Source of the DNA: Oxyura jamaicensis
Lineage: Eukaryota > Chordata > Aves > Anseriformes > Anatidae
Reading direction: 5' to 3'
Length of the DNA: 64,000 bases
Assembly: GCF_011077185.1 (NCBI RefSeq)
Contig: NC_048893.1
Coordinates: 181,811,441 to 181,875,440, forward strand
The notes under the pieces were generated by a model. That model saw only the letters and a list, made by a program, of their open reading frames with translations. It made no database searches and was not told the DNA's origin. Positions 30,001 through 36,726 of this stretch are shown here, one piece after another. Numbering within the stretch: the stretch's first letter is position 1; each line of letters opens with the position of its first letter. Made by a program: the position numbers and the translations under genes.

Positions 30001-33000
30001 ACTTCCAGTGTCAAAACCAGAAGTTTTCATCCCTTAGCAACTGTTCATTTTTAGAATTACCTATGATCACTGTTGCACCAAGTGTAGGAGGTGTAGCTAA
30101 AGAACTTGACCAGGACATATCGGGATCCACTTCTGCCCCCAGACTTTCAGAAATACGTTTTGGAGTTCGGACCTAGAAATACATTTGTTATTCCTATACA
30201 GAACTCTAAAGATACTAGGGAAAAGAAAGCAAAATGCAGGAATCAAGTATTTACCTCCAAAAATTTTGGTGTGCAAAACAAGCTTCCATATGGTCCTAAA
30301 AAACATTACATAATAAGGACAAAAAGTCTAAGAAATGAGGACTTATATCTACAGATGTCAGGTATTTTGTAAAACCAAAAAGTGAAAATACAAACCAGGA
30401 ATATTACTTCTCTGCGGTGTTCTGTAAGCATTCCTTAAAATAGCTGGGCTGCCAACAACAAAAAAATAATTTCACTCATCAATTTCTGAAAGTAATAAAT
30501 ACTTACAGCAGACATTACGTACTTTACTGCCTCCCTTATTTTCTCATTGCAATCATAGCTGTTTCTCTGACTAAATAAAATGTAGCTTTTTCCTAACCAC
30601 CAATTGGCATTTTAAAGCTTACAATATGTTTGTCAAACTATAAAATGCTTCTTTTGTGAAATGTTAATGTTCAATATTTGTCTGACAAATATTATACTAG
30701 ATTTCAATACAATTTATGCTCTTTTTAACATGCTGTATGAAACCATGGAAATTGGCCCAATTTATTTTAATTAAATAAATAGCTTAACTGTTCTTTATAA
30801 CCAACGCGAGCACCTTGAGCAGCTTAAATGGAAAAATATGCTATCAGATGTAGAAACTGAGGCCATTACTACAAAAATCACAGTAAATATTATAAATAGC
30901 TTTACAAGTCACTACTTTAGAAACACATGGTACATACAGCACTACTGCTATTACTTGCACTGGATATTCAGGACTTGGGAAGCTGAAATAATGCTAACTG
31001 TCACGTGGCAGCTACAAAGGAGTAGAAAAATAGGTAGGAAGAACACCTACAAGCAAAATCTCCAGAACCAGCTAGCATTTTATTTAGCAACCAGTAAGTA
31101 TCAGGAACATGCAAAATATGAAAGATTTATTCATTGCTCTTAAGAAGTCTACCAGACGAATACAGTGGTTTTAATGCTGCTTTTTGCTTAAAATTCAGTT
31201 TATTTTACACTGCATTGACACATCAGCATACCTGGCAGCAAGGAAGTTGGGGCAGGTACCAAGAGGAGAAGTTAGTATTTCATTTTCTTGATCTCTTTTT
31301 CTTCCTATGATACTTGGACTTGTAAAATTCTCTCTGCCTAAAAAATATAATATAATAATCAACACAATCTTGCAGTAACTGTTTCAGTTTTGAAGTGTAA
31401 ATATAAGCTTTAAATATTATACCAAGCCTGATTTTTAGTACCAAAAATCACATCTAATGCGACCTTCTCTACTGTTTTGAGCATACTCAATTCTATATCC
31501 AAAGAAAGCTCAATATATTTATGCCAAATGCATGTGCACAGCCAAAAATAACTCATTTTGTCACCTTATATCAAATTTACTTAAGACATATAAGAATTCT
31601 TAATTAGAATAAGCAGCATTAAGTAATATATATATAATTTCTGTAATTGTTATAGGAGGTACTGCCTCTGGTATTAGCAGATACTTGTATGCTGTCTGTC
31701 TGCATATAAAAGAGAAAGTATGCCCACCAAAGCAGCAGAAAACTCTCAACAATGAACCTCTCACGTGAGCAAGCATCCACTCAAAACAGTTCCCAATCAG
31801 AAATTTCTAAGTGATTTCTACCTCAGAAATTAGACCTAGGTTTCCGTATTTCTCTCTCTGCTTCTAAATTCCTGAGTCCACAGCATGCCCACGTCCCAGT
31901 ACCACGTTAAAGTGAAACCCACCAGCTTCCATCCATGCTCTCACTTTCACAAGAAGGAAACCCAGGTGTGTGAGCCAGCTGACTCCAGCCAAGAAAACTG
32001 TGATTAAAGGGCTTCAGGCCAGCCACAGGTAGCCACAGAAACTTCAGTAATAGTCTTCTTCCTTTCACTAAGGAGTGTAAACAAGCATCCACAGAGCTAA
32101 AGTAACCCCTTTGTAACAGGAAGGGGTTTCAAATGAGACAGTAAGTCTCCTTTGTTTCCGTCTTAGGAACTGCTACCAAGAATTCACTAGGGACTCAATG
32201 CTGTGAAAGTCTGAATAGCTCAAGTTAGAAGAAACATGGTCACCTAAATTGAGCACAAGCTCAACAATAAACTTAAAAGAAATGAACAGAGTAACAGCAT
32301 TTCATGGAAGCAATGGTGTAAAGCTCTATTTGAACAGGAACAGTTCGACACCTTTAAAAGCCCTGCTTTAGGATCTAACAACTCTAGAAATAAGGAGTGT
32401 CCTGTGTAACCTGATTAGAAAAGCTCATCTTGTTGGTAGGAGGACACAACACAGATACAGTAGATGTACAAACAAGGTAACTGCAGGAACGGGGTTCAAT
32501 ATTCTTGCATTGAAAAGATTCTTACATACTATGTTGCATACATTCTCCATAAAAAATATACATCTTTCTGTCCAAGAAGGATGGGTACCATGACTAGCTG
32601 GGATATTAAAAAGGCGCAGAGTAACAAGCACTTTTATGACATACATGGGATTTGGAAATCATGTCAAAAGAAGTACCAATACAGAACTTACTCTCTTCCA
32701 TTTGGAAAGTTCTGTCACTTTTTCTCTTGTGTCTTATGGTTTTGCTAACTCAAAGAGCTTAGTATTTTAAGTATTTCTAAGATAGCTTAAGGAGCTTCCT
32801 ATTATCTCACACTTCAGCACGATAAACACCATCTTCTCTTGTGAAAATATTTTTCGGATATTTTGTGTAAAACCAAAGTCAAACAGTAAAACTCACTCTG
32901 GTTGTCAGTCACCACACCACACCAATAAGCTCATATAATCTTTGTATTAACAGCACATAGATTATCAGGACTAGGATAGGTTTCTACAGTGAATTCTGCA

Positions 33001-34458
33001 TGTATGCATGCATTATCATCTTATTGTCAGGCTGAGTTCATTAACATTAACTCTGCATTTTTAGAAGTGGTCTTCACAAGCCTACCAAGGCTAAGCATTT
33101 TGTTTATACAATTTCTGCAGTAGCATTATCTATCACATTAAGAGTCACAAGCAAACAACAAAGGTTTTTTTTTTAAAAAAAAAGTCCCTCATGTCTTGAG
33201 CACACAAGAAGCCTTTAAACACACAGTTTCACAAAAATTTACTCACTTGTTCCTATTTTTTTCTGATCCAGTTCTCTTCCAGGAGAGGAAAATGGTGGCA
33301 TTATTGTATTTTGTTCTTTAAAAATTGGTGGAGTTGATGTCAGCTGGCTGTACATGGAGGGTTTTGCCTTTGGAGTTTTAAAAGAAGTTTGATCGATGGG
33401 ACCATCAAGCTCTCCTAACAATTTAGGTTCGTATGGGGGTGCTTCTGAGCTGAGTTCTTCAAACCAGTTCAGACTTATAGGCCCTAAGTCTATAAGAAAA
33501 CCATAGAAAACCACATAAAAAACAAAACAAAACACACAAACAAAACAAAAAAAACCTGCCAAATCTCATGCAAATAACTTATGGTAAAAAGTATGAGTTC
33601 GTATGTTATTAAACCACATTTCCATATTAACATGGCAATCTCCATTCAATATGACACGCACAAAAGGACATAATTAGTTGTAAATTAATACAAAATTAAT
33701 GTTCAATAGAGAATGCGAAAATTTATTAGGCATTTACATGCCAGCAGGAAAACGCTTTACCCCCTCCAACTTTAACAGTTTAACTTTACTCCTTCCCAAC
33801 TTTAATAGCTGGACTTGATGATCTTGGAGGCCTTTTCTACCCTAAGTAATTCTCTGATTCCGCTACCATAACTCTGCTTATTATGATTCTAGATAGTTCT
33901 GAATTCTCATATCCACAGTGTTAAAAAAAAAAAAAAAAAAAAAAGTCTGCTAAACTTCTAAGACCATTAGCAAAACTAACCAAAGAGCAGAAAAATATCT
34001 GGTTTGTTTAAAATGCTTTAAGTTTAGTTTATGCCTTATTTTTCTCAGACCGCCAAGTTAGACAGGTTCCTTTTAACACTGAAATATCACGCTACTGTTG
34101 GCACATTTGGCAAAAGACTAAACTTGGCCTGCATGTAAGTACATAAGGAAACACAGGTTAAAAAAAAAAAAAAAAGTACATAAAAGCAACTGAACGTACA
34201 TTACGAAAAAACTACAGTTAAGATAATTGTATTTAAAAAGTACGTAATGGCAGAGATTTGGGGCAAGCACAACAGCTAACAAGTTGCACAGTACTTCTCT
34301 AAGGAACATACAGCTTACAGCAAATGTGTATAAAATATCAATGTCCAGAAAGAAAGCCTAACAGAACATGTTTAGTGTAGTCATGCTGTACCTGAATCAC
34401 TGCAACGCATCTTAAATATTTCAAAGAAGGTTGGTCTTTCCACAGATCTGCAAGCCAT
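1..34458 (-). CDS. BRCA2: BRCA2, DNA repair protein (coding exons 2-25, 3' end off window)
   Basis: BRCA2 loads RAD51 onto single-stranded DNA in homologous recombination and protects stalled forks in the nucleus. Twenty-four exons are visible on the minus strand, each with AG acceptor and GT donor, and phases fit from exon to exon with no frameshift. Joined coding length in the window is about 9,200 nt; exons 2-9 total 793 nt. Domains in order: PALB2-binding motif (exon 3, W31/F32), six RAD51-binding BRC repeats (exon 11), a PhePP-type DMC1 motif (exon 14), then the helical/OB-fold DNA-binding domain with tower (exons 15-25). Exons 26-27, with the C-terminal RAD51 site and nuclear localisation signals, lie beyond position 1. 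Start codon is the ATG at 34458-34456, followed by the conserved ERPTFFEIFK. The identification is very secure; exon borders are by eye. Confidence 0.98.
602..631. repeat. Perfect inverted repeat, 12-bp arms
   Basis: AGCTATTATATA (602-613) and its exact reverse complement (620-631) flank a 6-nt loop in BRCA2 intron 24. TA-rich hairpin; no further structure recognised. Confidence 0.9.
725..860 (-). CDS. BRCA2: BRCA2 exon 24 (OB3)
   Basis: 136 nt (human 139), acceptor TTTTAAG, donor ACAG|GTATGT. Encodes LDPSFQPPCAEVDLVGVVVS, part of OB3. Confidence 0.96.
940..1106 (-). CDS. BRCA2: BRCA2 exon 23 (OB3)
   Basis: 167 nt (human 164), acceptor TGACTAG, donor CCA|GTACGT. Encodes ILSIWRPVPDVCSLLKEGSR and IQLTATKKTQY at the start of OB3. 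Confidence 0.96.
1291..1492 (-). CDS. BRCA2: BRCA2 exon 22 (OB2)
   Basis: 202 nt (human 199), acceptor GTTACAG, donor AAAG|GTTAGT. Encodes GYLSEDQLKALNAHRQLMND and RDVSTVWKLCVVDY. Confidence 0.96.
2296..2417 (-). CDS. BRCA2: BRCA2 exon 21 (tower)
   Basis: 122 nt, exactly the human length. Acceptor TTCAACAG in an AGAGAG run, chosen because it keeps phase with exon 20. Donor GAG|GTAACA. Encodes VVTRQQIHNLQDGAELYEAI, the tower tip and return helix. Confidence 0.95.
3496..4388 (-). mobile_element. CR1 LINE, 5'-truncated, in BRCA2 intron 20
   Basis: A chicken-repeat-1 non-LTR retrotransposon in the same orientation as BRCA2. From the truncation near 4385 a single open frame runs to about 3580 with FADNTKLG, the reverse-transcriptase catalytic box (normally FADD, here second Asp to Asn). 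It continues with CMKFNKAKCRVLHLG, AEKDLGVVVDSRLNMSQQC, LVRPHLKYCVQFWAP and YWNRLPREVVES, all typical of the CR1 ORF2 C-terminus. The 3' untranslated tail ends around 3496-3500 with the usual short ATTCTGTGATTCT-like repeats. Absence of stops over about 265 codons suggests a fairly young copy; it cannot be autonomous. Confidence 0.95.
4435..4579 (-). CDS. BRCA2: BRCA2 exon 20 (tower helix)
   Basis: 145 nt, exactly the human length. Acceptor TTTCAG, donor AAG|GTAAAT. Encodes WMEKTSAGSYVFRN, then a charged helix EEREAAKHAEDQQKKLEALF forming one arm of the tower that rises from OB2. A CR1 element starts only about 47 nt beyond its donor. Confidence 0.97.
5258..5293. repeat. Homopyrimidine tract
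   Basis: About 35 nt of C and T runs after a (TTG)n stretch, including C8 followed by T10. Low complexity. Confidence 0.8.
5672..5815 (+). mobile_element. Endogenous retrovirus LTR fragment (ERVL-like)
   Basis: The stretch starting TGTAGTGGGTTTATGTGAC and including GGTTTTGGTAGCAGGGGGCC and GGGTGGCTTCTGTGAGAAG resembles the 5' (U3) end of a common avian ERVL-type LTR as I remember it. The rest of the LTR is not visible, so this is an old truncated fragment in BRCA2 intron 19. No viral coding sequence is present. Confidence 0.55.
6176..6300 (+). mobile_element. CR1 LINE internal fragment
   Basis: Translates to LVWPHLKHCVQFWAPQYKKD and LLEGVQRRATTVMR, the conserved CR1 ORF2 C-terminal block. 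It ends abruptly on both sides. Antisense to BRCA2, in intron 19. Confidence 0.85.
6847..7002 (-). CDS. BRCA2: BRCA2 exon 19 (OB1/OB2)
   Basis: 156 nt, exactly the human length. Acceptor GTTCAG, donor CAG|GTATGG. Encodes ISANSTRCTRWHAKLGF, DPRPFPLPLSSLYSEGG and VGCIDVIVQRTY, entering OB2. Confidence 0.97.
7084..7101. repeat. Poly(T) tract in BRCA2 intron 18
   Basis: An 18-nt T run about 80 nt upstream of exon 19's acceptor in plus coordinates. Low complexity, no other feature. Confidence 0.85.
7716..8061 (-). CDS. BRCA2: BRCA2 exon 18 (OB1)
   Basis: 346 nt (human 355), acceptor TCTGTAG, donor AAG|GTAAAC. Encodes EIDKSKRSAIKKITERDDAA, TDGWYGIRALLDPP and LHRRRLTVGQKIIVHGAELV of OB fold 1. The shortfall is in the loop around SPSNNNMESKK. 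Confidence 0.97.
8359..8529 (-). CDS. BRCA2: BRCA2 exon 17
   Basis: 171 nt, exactly the human length. Acceptor CTGCAG, donor TAG|GTAAGT. Encodes DTPGVDPKLI, NHYRWIVWKLAAME and VLLQLKY of the helical domain. Confidence 0.97.
9944..10131 (-). CDS. BRCA2: BRCA2 exon 16
   Basis: 188 nt, exactly the human length. Acceptor TTTTTGCAG, donor CAG|GTATTG. Encodes LYRYGVSKHCVQVNSTNAES and GIQLADGGWLIP of the helical domain. Confidence 0.97.
10735..10925 (-). CDS. BRCA2: BRCA2 exon 15 (helical domain start)
   Basis: 191 nt (human 182), acceptor TTTGCAG, donor GAG|GTATGT. Encodes ARDLQEMRIKKKYRQ and QPGSLYVIKTS, which begin the helical part of the DNA-binding domain where DSS1 docks. Confidence 0.95.
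11741..12159 (-). CDS. BRCA2: BRCA2 exon 14 (DMC1 PhePP motif)
   Basis: 419 nt (human 428), acceptor CTATAG, donor TTAG|GTATTT. It starts ATKERQEVKNP. At about 11925-11955 it encodes KTFVPPFKTK, the PhePP motif reported to bind the meiotic recombinase DMC1. The region between is divergent. Confidence 0.95.
12387..12440. repeat. Short tandem repeat, TTATTAGTCTTT-like unit
   Basis: About four imperfect copies of a 10-14-nt unit containing TTAGTCTTTTA in BRCA2 intron 13. Confidence 0.75.
12551..12620 (-). CDS. BRCA2: BRCA2 exon 13
   Basis: 70 nt, exactly the human length. Acceptor CTTACAG, donor TGG|GTGAGA. Encodes IFKDRRKFLYHIPLKPVTCQ, the counterpart of human IKDRRLFMHHVSLEPITC. Confidence 0.95.
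12768..12789. repeat. (TA)n microsatellite
   Basis: An alternating TA run interrupted by one G, in BRCA2 intron 12. The same intron carries a 20-nt A run at 12986-13005. The rest of the intron (12621-15961) shows no gene or clear repeat. Confidence 0.85.
15962..16054 (-). CDS. BRCA2: BRCA2 exon 12
   Basis: 93 nt (human 96), acceptor ATTCTAG, donor GAGG|GTAATT. Encodes GEPPIKRQLLLEFDK and SLKASKSTPE, matching human. In mammals this region with exon 13 binds the meiotic factor HSF2BP/MEILB2. Confidence 0.95.
17239..21987 (-). CDS. BRCA2: BRCA2 exon 11 (BRC repeat exon)
   Basis: A 4,749-nt open exon (human 4,932), acceptor CTTGTAG, donor CTTG|GTAGGT, residues about 658-2241. It holds six BRC repeats, each with an FxxA core and most with a downstream LF or FF pair; both motifs contact RAD51. 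The long linkers diverge, except for a conserved block between repeats 1 and 2 (about 20655-20755) containing SQFEFTQFR, nearly identical to human. There is no internal stop across about 1,580 codons. Confidence 0.98.
17785..17885 (-). repeat. BRCA2: BRC repeat 6 (RAD51-binding)
   Basis: Core FGFSTASGKQVTVSE, then KAILKES. The LF pair of the second module is replaced by IL, as in mammalian BRC8 (KGVLEEF), so binding may be weaker. Confidence 0.9.
18020..18118 (-). repeat. BRCA2: BRC repeat 5 (RAD51-binding)
   Basis: Core FSTASGKPVQLSEESL, then ARQLFSEME. It most resembles mammalian BRC7 (FSTASGKSVQVSDASL, ARQVFSEIE). Confidence 0.93.
18430..18525 (-). repeat. BRCA2: BRC repeat 4 (RAD51-binding)
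   Basis: Core FSTAKGKAVFVSESAL, then QLFQED. Both RAD51 contact modules are present. Confidence 0.93.
19330..19433 (-). repeat. BRCA2: BRC repeat 3 (RAD51-binding)
   Basis: Core FQTAGGKRITIADGFL, then QFFSEE. The second module has FF in place of LF. Confidence 0.9.
20242..20337 (-). repeat. BRCA2: BRC repeat 2 (RAD51-binding)
   Basis: Core FTSAGGKKISISKAAL, then ELFKDL. Both FxxA and LF modules are intact, with a glycine replacing the usual serine before GK. Confidence 0.93.
20958..21055 (-). repeat. BRCA2: BRC repeat 1 (RAD51-binding)
   Basis: Core FQTASNKQIKFSEDS followed by MLFKDI. The FxxA phenylalanine packs into the RAD51 oligomerisation pocket in known BRC4-RAD51 structures. Closest to mammalian BRC1, which has FRTASNKEIK. 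Confidence 0.93.
22882..24060 (-). CDS. BRCA2: BRCA2 exon 10
   Basis: A 1,179-nt single open exon (human 1,116), acceptor AAACTAG, donor CCAG|GTATGT, residues about 265-658. Most of it is fast evolving and low-complexity acidic or serine-rich. Conserved islands are QWSQLNLSGL (human EWSQLTLSGL) and NKSKRFIYTI (human NKFIYAI). Confidence 0.95.
25160..25182. repeat. Poly(T) tract, 23 nt, in BRCA2 intron 9
   Basis: A pure T run. The host intron (24061-27692) is otherwise AT-rich without recognisable coding exon or transposon, apart from the small inverted repeat at 25743-25766. Confidence 0.85.
25743..25766. repeat. Inverted repeat, 10-bp arms, with tandem GGAATTA copies
   Basis: AATTAGGAAT and ATTCCTAATT flank a TGGG loop. 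Two more AATTAGGAAT-like copies follow directly (25764-25786). Confidence 0.85.
27693..27807 (-). CDS. BRCA2: BRCA2 exon 9
   Basis: 115 nt (human 112), acceptor GCTTACAG, donor TTTG|GTATGT. Encodes VLHNFSSDHDECPGKIDTS, matching the human SYFSNHDESLKK segment. Begins in phase 0 as in human. Confidence 0.88.
28752..28807 (-). CDS. BRCA2: BRCA2 exon 8
   Basis: 56 nt (human 50), donor ACA|GTAAGT. The acceptor CTTCTAAAG was preferred over two nearby AGs because only it keeps the frame between exons 7 and 9. Encodes RETDSISGPKQQDERAET, poorly conserved. Confidence 0.75.
30061..30172 (-). CDS. BRCA2: BRCA2 exon 7
   Basis: 112 nt (human 115), acceptor TTTCTAG, donor TAG|GTAATT. The core ISESLGAEVDPDMSWSSSL is nearly identical to human and makes the assignment firm. 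Confidence 0.95.
30255..30295 (-). CDS. BRCA2: BRCA2 exon 6
   Basis: 41 nt, exactly the human length. Acceptor TTTTTTAG, donor GAG|GTAAAT. Encodes YGSLFCTPKFLE, the counterpart of human CGSLFHTPKFVK. Confidence 0.92.
30396..30448 (-). CDS. BRCA2: BRCA2 exon 5
   Basis: 53 nt (human 50), acceptor TTGGCAG, donor G|GTTTGT, a weak but canonical GT site. Encodes SPAILRNAYRTPQR, corresponding to the human SPVVLQCTHVTPQR segment. Confidence 0.88.
31232..31337 (-). CDS. BRCA2: BRCA2 exon 4
   Basis: 106 nt (human 109), acceptor TTTTTAG, donor CAG|GTATGC. Residues about 104-139 are weakly conserved (FTSPSIIGRKRDQENEI). Phase links exon 3 (A+GC) and exon 5 (AG+C). Confidence 0.85.
33247..33489 (-). CDS. 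BRCA2: BRCA2 exon 3 (PALB2-binding)
   Basis: 243 nt (human 249), acceptor TTATAG, donor A|GTGAGT. It encodes LGPISLNWFEELSSEAPPY, the PALB2-binding segment. Trp31 and Phe32 keep their human numbering. This segment recruits BRCA2 to breaks through PALB2 and BRCA1. Confidence 0.97.
33808..33862 (+). mobile_element. CR1 LINE 3' end fragment
   Basis: GCTGGACTTGATGATCTTGG and the following CCTTTTCTACCCTAAGTAAT, then TTCTCTGATTC, match the CR1 3' terminus. Only the last 55 nt or so survive. Antisense, in BRCA2 intron 2. Confidence 0.8.
33923..33944. repeat. Poly(A) tract, 22 nt
   Basis: A pure A run in BRCA2 intron 2, about 60 nt past the CR1 tail. CR1 copies lack poly(A) tails, so it is probably independent. 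Confidence 0.85.
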
Positions 34459-34498
34459 TTTCTTATCCGTCAGATTACTGGAACACTTGTTGAGAAAC
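34392..34498 (-). CDS. BRCA2: BRCA2 exon 2 (start codon)
   Basis: The acceptor CCCAG precedes 40 nt of 5' untranslated sequence, then ATG at 34458-34456 and 67 coding nt to the donor AG|GTAC. The human exon also carries 67 coding nt. The encoded N-terminus MACRSVERPTFFEIFK is the family signature. Confidence 0.95.
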
Positions 34499-35204
34499 CT
34501 GGGGAGAAATCAGAACGCTCTGTCTGGCGGCCTCGCTCCCAGTGAGGCGAGCTGGGCAGCTCCTAACCCCGCTCTCCTGCATCTCTTGGCGGCTGTGATG
34601 CGACTGTGTGGTGCCTGTCCACTGTAGTGGTGACTGTGGTATGAAAACAAGAGAGTGTGAGGACTTACACTGGAGATAGTAGAAATATTCAGCAAATACA
34701 GGAAAAAATACAGGACAGGGAGGATACTTTTTAAGTGTTACAGGTAGAGCAAGCCACCCACAGCCGCTCCTTCACACCAGGTCTGTGACAGCCCCAGTGT
34801 GTCCTCACACGGCCACAGCTCACACCCCACGAGCTCCGAGCGGCCTGCGAGGCACTACACAGCCGTGAAGCCGTGTTCACAAGACAGGCACAGACTGCAG
34901 GAAGGCTCTCCTGTGTGCCTCGGGATACTTTCATCGTGACACGCTTCATTTCTCCTGCCATAAAGCCAGCTCCCCACGTGACAGATGCCCTATAAACACC
35001 TGTAGAAGTGTATATACTCATACAGCATACACTCTTTAAGCCACTTGCTGAAAGCCAAACGCCTGATGATATATAACATACACTCTTTAACCCATTCAGT
35101 GCAAACCTGACGCACCGGGAGCCACCCCAGCTGCCCCAGGCTCCAGAAGGGGAGGCAGCCCACCTGCCTCACCACCCCCCACCCGCAGCCGCCCTCCGTC
35201 AGCC
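34499..35204. other. BRCA2 intron 1 (no other gene seen)
   Basis: Sequence between exon 2 and the presumed exon 1. GC content rises towards the island. I see no repeat or coding exon; the open frames here have no recognisable protein. Confidence 0.5.
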
Positions 35205-35560
35205 CGGGACCTTTACCTCCCTCCGGCCCCCGGCAGAGCACGGCGGCCACCGCCGCATCGCCTCACGCCCGGGGCCGGCCTCCCCCGGGGCCGCGCTCCG
35301 CTGCGCGCCCCCGAGCCGCGCGGCCCCGCGCCCGCCGCCGTTCCAATCCCGGCGCCAACGCTCCCTCACAAGCCGCGCGTGCGCGCGGAGGCGGGCCGCT
35401 GTTCCCGCCGTGCCGGGCGGGGGGCGGGGAAATGGCGGCCGCCGCCTCGCCTCAGCGCTTGGCGGGCGGCTGGAGCCGGGCTCGCTCCTCCCCTCAGCGC
35501 GGCTCGGCGGGCTGGGGAGGCGGAGGAAGAACTGAGGCCGAACAGAACGTGTTGTGGAAA
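35205..35560. promoter_or_regulatory. BRCA2: CpG island; putative BRCA2 promoter and non-coding exon 1
   Basis: This GC- and CpG-dense block is unlike the AT-rich surroundings. On the minus strand GGGAG|GTAAAG at 35217/35216 is a good donor for a non-coding first exon, inferred from position only. Visible motifs: CCAAT (35343), TTGGCGCC on minus (35358-35351, E2F-like), TTCCCGCC (35402, E2F-like), GC boxes (about 35413-35429), AAATGGCGGC (35430, YY1-like) and a GCGTGCGC stretch (about 35377, NRF1-like). E2F control of BRCA2 in S phase is established in mammals. The transcription start is not determined here. Confidence 0.7.
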
Positions 35561-36164
35561 TGCCTTCCCTCCACGTGCAGTTTTCCACGATACAAACGGT
35601 GTCCTCCCCGCTGCGAGGGTGTGTCCGTGGTGGCGCCGGTGCTGTGTACCGGCACAGCGCTGGGTTCCCTGCACATTTGGGTGTCCGCTACTCTGAGGGA
35701 TAAAATGTTTCTGCCCAAGTTCTCTTTAACAGTAGTAAGCTACAGAAAACGTGTTACTAGAGTCATTCTTCCTAAGGGAGGATTCGTTTTCTCTTTGATA
35801 AAAGGCCGTATAAAATAACCCATGTAACAGCTCTCATATAAACTTTTATTAGAAAGTAAATGGAAAAAAAAAAAAAGGCTTAGATAATGAAAAAAAAAAA
35901 AGTATGCTGTATGAAAATAACCTCTTGCCAGAAAATGTCTTGCTGACTAGATATCAACCCTCTATATTCACTGACTTTGCTTTTCAGTCCCAATACTCTG
36001 ATCCAAACATCCTCCTCCTTTCATTCACACATCCCTACACGCATGCAGAACCAAGGACTGTACCAAAATTGACATAATCCAACTGTTCAATGTCAGTTAA
36101 CACCAATGCCCCAGGAAAAAAAAGTCTCCAGAAGTCTTACAGCAAGCGCTGCTGTGGTGGAGTG
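35561..36164. other. Intergenic, BRCA2 CpG island to LTR
   Basis: GC falls off from the island and the sequence becomes AT-rich with A runs near 35862 and 35890. I see no exon or named repeat. Confidence 0.5.
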
Positions 36165-36168
36165 TCAT

Positions 36169-36722
36169 TGAAGCCGGGGATAGAAGAATGGGGGCTTGCT
36201 TAATTGCATTAAAATAGATGTTGCTGAGTGTCTTTGCTTACTACTGTGAAAATTAACCGAAACAAGGAGTCTTGGGGCCCCTCACAGAGGATGTTTCCTG
36301 ACAAAAATGGGGAACCTGTCTCAAAAGCCAACTGAGACCGACCTTGTGGTTTGGACAAGAGCCAAGGAACAGCTGAGTCTACAAAGGCAGGGGGTCCACT
36401 AGTGGTGATGAAGAGGAGGTATCAGCCTTCATCTCCATCCCTCAGACGACCACCACCAGAAGGCACTGTGCAAGCGCAGATAGGAGGAGTTTATGGAAAT
36501 GACTTCTTGGAGCTAATTTTAAAACAAAGCAGGGATAGGTTATGCATATGTATAGGCATATTGGGAAACTTCATGCATATGTAACTCTTCGCTGCATATA
36601 ACCAAGGCGAGTTGCTGCGTTGGGGCATGCATGCCTTTGGGAGCTATTCCGCATGCGCCTAGCACTGAAATAAACCACATACAACTCATTTGCTTTGAGT
36701 TGTAGAGTTCTTCCACAAATCA
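36169..36722 (+). mobile_element. Probable solo LTR of an endogenous retrovirus
   Basis: A 554-nt unit begins TG (TGAAGCCGGGG) and ends CA (CACAAATCA), flanked by identical TCAT at 36165-36168 and 36723-36726, as expected for a 4-bp target-site duplication. Inside, GCATATAACC at about 36593 could be a TATA box and AATAAA lies at 36669-36674, about 50 nt before the end, in the right order for U3-R-U5. No internal viral genes follow, so it is a solo LTR. The family is not recognised; boundaries are inferred from the duplication and termini. Confidence 0.65.
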
Positions 36723-36726
36723 TCAT

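Noticed and set aside
35379..35818. Open frames of 105-129 codons in the CpG island on both strands
   Set aside because: High GC removes stop codons; the products are Arg/Ala/Pro-rich with no recognisable domain.
36351..36584. 77-codon plus-strand frame
   Set aside because: It lies inside the solo LTR and resembles no retroviral or host protein.
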